NCBI GenBank assembly: GCA_018224345.1
Contig: JAGTUW010000055.1
Location: forward strand, 1-9,553
Direction: 5' to 3'
DNA from: Bacteroidota bacterium
GTDB lineage: Bacteria > Bacteroidota > Ignavibacteria > SZUA-365
DNA length: 9,553 nucleotides
The position numbers and the translations under genes were made by a program. The notes under the pieces were generated by a model. That model made no database searches and had not been told where the DNA came from. It saw nothing but the letters and a program-made list of their open reading frames with translations. Positions 5,463-9,553 of the stretch are shown piece after piece (positions within the stretch are counted from its first letter, which is position 1; the number at the start of each line of letters is the position of its first letter).

Positions 5463-8111
5463 ATGATACCGATTAGCAGAAATCTTTTTTTCCCGTCCTC
5501 CCGATGCATCACAGTGACTGCGTTGTGTTTCCTGATGCTCGCTGCAGGATCGCTGTCTGCGCAACCAGTGTTCCTCGAGCAGAATCGGGCTCTGTCGACG
5601 GATCTCAGCATGGGGTCGCTTGCTGCTTCGGAATACAGGAGTGTGATCGATCTCAATGGTGAATGGAGTTACCGGATCGATGGGCAGGAGACATGGAATA
5701 CGGTTTCTGTTCCATCGTCTTACACAGGGAAACACCATGGTCACTTTCGTCGCAACTTCACTGTTCCTCGTGCACTGCTGGCCTCTTCAGTCTTTCAGAT
5801 CAACGCACTGAGCATTTCCTATTATTGCGAAATAAGTATTAACGGTAAGTTTATCGGTAAACATGCGGGACTGACAAGCTTCGCATTCAAGATCACTCCG
5901 GGGATACTTCGCGCCGGTACCAATACAATCGAAATTTATGTGCACAATCAGCTCAATGCGCATGAGACGGTGCCTGCATATGAACAGCTTTGGGATCGTC
6001 TTCACTATGGCGGGATTGTCCATGATATCGGGATCGTGGCGCATCGGGGTGTGTGGGTACAGGAAAGTTACGTTACAACGCAGATTAATGGGGCAGACCG
6101 CCCGGCAACGCTGCGCTGCCGTACTCTGCTGAATTCTGGTGAAATCTCGTCTTTGCCTGGAGATACGACAGCTTCTGAAGCGGGCTTCCGGCGAAGTTTT
6201 GTGTCGTATCAATTCGATGTCATTGACCCGCTGTCCAATACGGTGGTCGCGAGTAGTGAAGTCGAACGTGTCACGGTTGAATCCGATAGACTGCGGGAAG
6301 TTGAACTCCGCGTCACGATTCCCTCCGTTCGTCTGTGGTCGCCGGAATCACCGACCGTCTACCATCTCAGGCAACGTGTTTCGAGAGGGACGACTGTGCT
6401 TGACGAGACGGTTCATCTGATAGGGTTTCGCAGTGTTCGCACCGGTGAAAAGGGCTTCATGTTGAATGACACGCCGCTGTTTATCAAGTCGTTGACCTAT
6501 ATGGAGGATTCTCCGCGGCACGGCCGGAGCTTGTCATTTGATGAGATGGAACGTGACGTGCTGATGATGAAAAACCTTGGTGTCAACGCTATTCGTCTGG
6601 TCAGCGGTCCGGTGCATCCGTATGTATACTCACTGTGTGATCGATACGGAATATTGATTTTTCAGGATCTGCCGGTCCGGAATCTCCCGGATTGTTTTTT
6701 CGAAAAGGACGCCTTCCGCGAAACTGCGAAAAACGCGTTCAGAGAAATATTAGCACGTGACCACAGTCACCCGTCACTCGTTGCGTTCGGTTACGCCCAG
6801 GGGGTGGAACAGAACAGTGATGCCTTGCAGCGGTATCTCGATGAAATCGGGAGCGTGATGAAAAGCGGGGAGGAGCGGTTGTCGTATCTCTCCTATCAAA
6901 CGAAGCTGCCGGACAACATGCCTGAAGGTCTGGACATGATCGGGATCGATGTGTTCCCGGAATCACCTGATGAGATCGAGGAACTCCTGAGGCACTATGC
7001 CGAACTGCAGGATGTTGCGTCCGTCTTCGTTGGATCTCTGATGTATCCTGTGCAGATCGACAACTACAATGGGTACAGTGATACGAGATCTATTGATGCC
7101 CAGGGTCAATTCTTTCTTCGTCTCTACAAAGAGGTTCGTGAACTTGGCTTTGCAGGGTTTTTCGTCCATTCCTTTGCCGACTGGGCAGTCTCACGGCCGA
7201 TCATGGCCGTCGACCGTATCCATCAGTATACAGCGACAGCAGGGATCGTCGATCAGTATCGACAGAAACGTATCGCGTATGACGTTCTCAAGGCCAGTTT
7301 CAATAATGAGAAATCACCGGTACTCGTCACCGGGGCCTTCGAGGAAGAACATCCGGTAGCCTTTATTGTCGTCGGAATTTTTATCATTTTCATATTTGCC
7401 ATTGTCTATAATCTATTTCGCCGTTTCCGGGAAAACGTCAGTCGTTCCCTGATGAGACCCTATAACTTTTTTGCAGATGTACGCGATCAGCGTATGCTCT
7501 CGATCTTTCAAACCTCGATGATCGGTTTTATTGGCGCTCTGACGGCGGCGTTGCTGTTCAGCAACCTTCTGTATTTCTGGCGAACGAATCTGCTCGCGGA
7601 TGCAGTGATCTCCCAGTTTGTTCACAACATTCCGCTGAAGCAATGGATCAATTACGCTGCCTGGAATCCTTTCCACAGCATTGCGGTGACGACGCTGTTT
7701 TTTTTCCTTCTTCTCATTGTCTTTACTGTCATTCTCCGCAGTGCTGCAGTTCTGAGCCGCCGCAAGGTGACTCTTTTCGATGCGCTCAGCGTATCAATGT
7801 GGTCCGTACTGCCGATGATTATTCTTGCCCCCCTCGGTATGGTGTTGTATCGGCTGATGGAGTTGCCAGGAATTGATATTCTCGCACTCATCATCTATGG
7901 GGTGTTCCACGTCTGGATTATCAGTCGCGTACTGAAAGGAGTCGCGATTGTGCTCGATGTACGGTTGGGGTATTTTTACATTGCCGGTTTTGTTTTCCTC
8001 AGCGGAGGAATCGCCTGGTGGTTGATTTCGCTTGACGGCAATTATGGAGTGTTCGGATATCTCCGCTATTTCGCGGATATATGGTGGACGTACCTCCATG
8101 TCACTGCCTGA
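5463..8111 (+). CDS. Exported GH2-like (beta-galactosidase/glucuronidase fold) protein fused to a six-helix membrane domain; catalytic residues apparently lost
   Basis: The product has 882 residues from ATG 5463. Residues 1-33 form a signal peptide (basic start, hydrophobic core CITVTALCFLMLAAG, cleavage after SLSA). A GH2 sugar-binding domain follows (about 65-195: NGEW, W..VSVPSSY, INGKFIGKHAG, HYGGIVHDIGIV), then an Ig-like domain (about 200-320) and a TIM-barrel (about 321-625: GVNAIR, LCDRYGILIFQDLP, DHSHPS, HSFADW). Three active-site motifs look altered: the sugar-binding SHYP is VSGP (380-383), the acid/base GNE after HPS is AQG with Glu449 two residues on, and the nucleophile EYG region is FVGSL (522-526) without acid. 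Residues 632-652 form a helix, a basic stretch follows, then five more helices (about 682-858); basic loops fit a periplasmic GH2 part. The helical part loosely recalls Yip1-type five-helix domains. ATG 5463 follows GGTGA (5453-5457); ATG 5439 and TTG 5382 are alternatives. It probably binds or senses glycans rather than hydrolysing them. Confidence 0.85.
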   Translation: MIPISRNLFFPSSRCITVTALCFLMLAAGSLSAQPVFLEQNRALSTDLSMGSLAASEYRSVIDLNGEWSYRIDGQETWNTVSVPSSYTGKHHGHFRRNFTVPRALLASSVFQINALSISYYCEISINGKFIGKHAGLTSFAFKITPGILRAGTNTIEIYVHNQLNAHETVPAYEQLWDRLHYGGIVHDIGIVAHRGVWVQESYVTTQINGADRPATLRCRTLLNSGEISSLPGDTTASEAGFRRSFVSYQFDVIDPLSNTVVASSEVERVTVESDRLREVELRVTIPSVRLWSPESPTVYHLRQRVSRGTTVLDETVHLIGFRSVRTGEKGFMLNDTPLFIKSLTYMEDSPRHGRSLSFDEMERDVLMMKNLGVNAIRLVSGPVHPYVYSLCDRYGILIFQDLPVRNLPDCFFEKDAFRETAKNAFREILARDHSHPSLVAFGYAQGVEQNSDALQRYLDEIGSVMKSGEERLSYLSYQTKLPDNMPEGLDMIGIDVFPESPDEIEELLRHYAELQDVASVFVGSLMYPVQIDNYNGYSDTRSIDAQGQFFLRLYKEVRELGFAGFFVHSFADWAVSRPIMAVDRIHQYTATAGIVDQYRQKRIAYDVLKASFNNEKSPVLVTGAFEEEHPVAFIVVGIFIIFIFAIVYNLFRRFRENVSRSLMRPYNFFADVRDQRMLSIFQTSMIGFIGALTAALLFSNLLYFWRTNLLADAVISQFVHNIPLKQWINYAAWNPFHSIAVTTLFFFLLLIVFTVILRSAAVLSRRKVTLFDALSVSMWSVLPMIILAPLGMVLYRLMELPGIDILALIIYGVFHVWIISRVLKGVAIVLDVRLGYFYIAGFVFLSGGIAWWLISLDGNYGVFGYLRYFADIWWTYLHVTA

Positions 8112-8135
8112 TGGTTCACGTTAGAGACGGAATAC

Positions 8136-9553
8136 ATGTATCTAAGTAAAATCGAGCTCTTCGGATTCAAGTCCTTTGCCGGAAAAACCAATATCGTGCT
8201 CAATGACGGAGTGACGGCGATCGTTGGTCCGAACGGCTGTGGGAAAACAAATATAGTCGACGCCTTGCGCTGGGCACTCGGGGAACAGCGGTATTCGACG
8301 CTGCGCAGCGATAAGATGGAAGATGTCATTTTCAATGGATCAAAACAGAGAAAGCCGATCGGGATGGCGGAGGTTTCCCTGACGATCACCAATAACAAGG
8401 GGATTCTGCCACTCGAATACAATGAAGTAACGGTTACCAGACGTGTGTACAGATCCGGTGAAAGTGAATACCTTCTGAATCGCACAAACTGCCGGCTTAA
8501 GGATATTCTTGGCCTTTTCATGGATACCGGGATGGGCGCCAATGCCTACTCAGTGATCGAACTGAAAATGATTGAAACCATTCTCAGCGATAAAGTCGAG
8601 GAACGGAGACGTCTCTTCGAAGAGGCCGCCGGAGTGACGAAATACAAGGCGCGCCGGAAGGAGGCACTCAGAAAACTGGTCGATGTCGACTCCGATCTGC
8701 TGCGCGTCGACGATATTATCACTGAAGTCAGTAAAACGGTGAACTCGCTGAACAGGCAAGCGAAAAAGGCGGAACGCTATAATGAGTATATGGAACGTCT
8801 CCGTATGCTGGAAGTCGACGTTCTCCAACGTGATTATGTCAACTTGTTCCGACGCCTCGCTCCACTCGAAGAACGCTTGCTCGCGACAATAGACCAAAGA
8901 AACAGCATGTCCAAAAGGATGGAGGAAGAAGAAACGCTGCTCGAAGTACATCGCAGTGAAGCCAATGATATTGAACATCGGCTGGAGATTCGAAGAAATG
9001 AACATGCGGTGCTCTCCGGCAGAATGAACGAAACCAGACAGAGCCTGCTCGTCAACGAAGAGCGCGAGCGTTCATTGCTCCAGAGAGCGGAACGGTTAAA
9101 AGATGATAAACAAGGTTATGAGAGCCGTATAACTGATATCATTGAACGCAAAGAGGTACTGACACGAGATCTGGAAAGCCGCATTGTCGAACTTGGCGGC
9201 CTGGAAGCGGAAAGTGCGAGCTTGCGGAATGCGCATCAGGACGTGGAAGAACAATTGTCCGAAAAAAGACTGCAGACGGAAAGTCGTCAGCAACGCCGGC
9301 TGGAGTTGATGCAGGATACGACACAGCTGAAAAATGAAATTGAGCGGGTTGACGGCAGGAAAGAAACCATCGACGGGATGATCGCACGGATAGATAGCGA
9401 AGATGGAGAAGTCTCCAAAGCGCTCGCAACGCTGCGTTCGGAAATGGCGGAACAGGATGTAGGGCAATCCCTGTTGTCTGAGACTGTGCTCGACGCAGAG
9501 CGTGAGTTTCAGCTCATGGAAGAACGTAAGCAATCGCTGCGAAATGAAATCGA
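8136..9553 (+). CDS. smc: Chromosome segregation protein SMC, 3'-truncated by the window edge
   Basis: SMC is the ATPase core of the condensin-like complex that, with ScpA and ScpB, compacts and resolves bacterial chromosomes. The visible 472 codons contain the N-terminal half of the ATPase head: MYLSKIELFGFKSFAGKT, Walker A GPNGCGKT (residues 31-38), ALRWALGEQ, LRSDKMEDVIFNGS, a TRRVYRSGESEYLLN segment, and FMDTGMGANAYSVIELKM followed by the EERRRLFEEAAGVTKYK stretch that leads into the coiled coil. From about residue 170 to the edge the sequence is Glu/Arg/Leu-rich heptad-like coiled coil, without Pro. Full-length SMC is about 1,150-1,200 residues, so hinge, second coil and Walker B/signature head are outside. 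ATG 8136 follows the GH2-like gene by 24 bp with a purine-rich GAGACGG upstream (8124-8130), so the two may share a transcript. The wording of the head is typical of Chlorobi/Ignavibacteria-type SMC. Confidence 0.97.
   Translation, partial: MYLSKIELFGFKSFAGKTNIVLNDGVTAIVGPNGCGKTNIVDALRWALGEQRYSTLRSDKMEDVIFNGSKQRKPIGMAEVSLTITNNKGILPLEYNEVTVTRRVYRSGESEYLLNRTNCRLKDILGLFMDTGMGANAYSVIELKMIETILSDKVEERRRLFEEAAGVTKYKARRKEALRKLVDVDSDLLRVDDIITEVSKTVNSLNRQAKKAERYNEYMERLRMLEVDVLQRDYVNLFRRLAPLEERLLATIDQRNSMSKRMEEEETLLEVHRSEANDIEHRLEIRRNEHAVLSGRMNETRQSLLVNEERERSLLQRAERLKDDKQGYESRITDIIERKEVLTRDLESRIVELGGLEAESASLRNAHQDVEEQLSEKRLQTESRQQRRLELMQDTTQLKNEIERVDGRKETIDGMIARIDSEDGEVSKALATLRSEMAEQDVGQSLLSETVLDAEREFQLMEERKQSLRNEI

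Noticed and set aside
6751..6766. Third parS-like site at CACGTG within the GH2-like gene
   Set aside because: Only the central CACGTG matches; the flanks (TTAG...ACCA) do not fit the parS arms.

Overview
The window reads as an ordinary, probably origin-proximal piece of a bacterial chromosome. The best guess is the Bacteroidota/Chlorobi/Ignavibacteria side of the FCB group. This rests on the look of the SMC head and of YidC (long glutamine-rich linker, large periplasmic domain), and on A-rich leaders without a Shine-Dalgarno sequence before rpmH and yidC. It was judged by eye, without a database search. All genes lie on the + strand; no RNA gene, insertion sequence, CRISPR array or prophage gene was seen.

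Layout. (1) 1-1864: the 3' part of the GTPase gene obgE, overlapped by 40 bp by a FecCD/BtuC-type iron-siderophore/cobalamin ABC permease gene whose substrate-binding and ATPase partners are not in the window. (2) 1931-4604: the conserved cluster rpmH-rnpA-yidD-yidC. It is very compact: rnpA has no standard start codon that clears rpmH, and rnpA and yidD overlap by 4 bp. The cluster supplies ribosomal protein L34, the RNase P protein and two factors for inserting membrane proteins. (3) 4615-4675: the most striking element, two perfect 16-bp copies of the ParB-binding palindrome parS, 45 bp apart, on either side of a strong terminator hairpin that ends the yidC operon and overlaps both sites. 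(4) 4676-5462: about 790 bp without a convincing gene. (5) 5463-8111: a large exported protein with a glycoside hydrolase family 2 (GH2) architecture but apparently degraded catalytic motifs, fused to six predicted membrane helices. (6) 8136 to the end: the 5' third or so of smc, 24 bp after the GH2-like gene.

How they fit together. In many bacteria ParB bound to parS recruits SMC to the origin region. Here parS and smc lie within about 3.5 kb, so the site and the machine that acts on it are neighbours. The GH2-like membrane protein is the least understood part. It may be a carbohydrate-binding or sensing pseudoenzyme at the cell envelope rather than a hydrolase, and it may be co-transcribed with smc.
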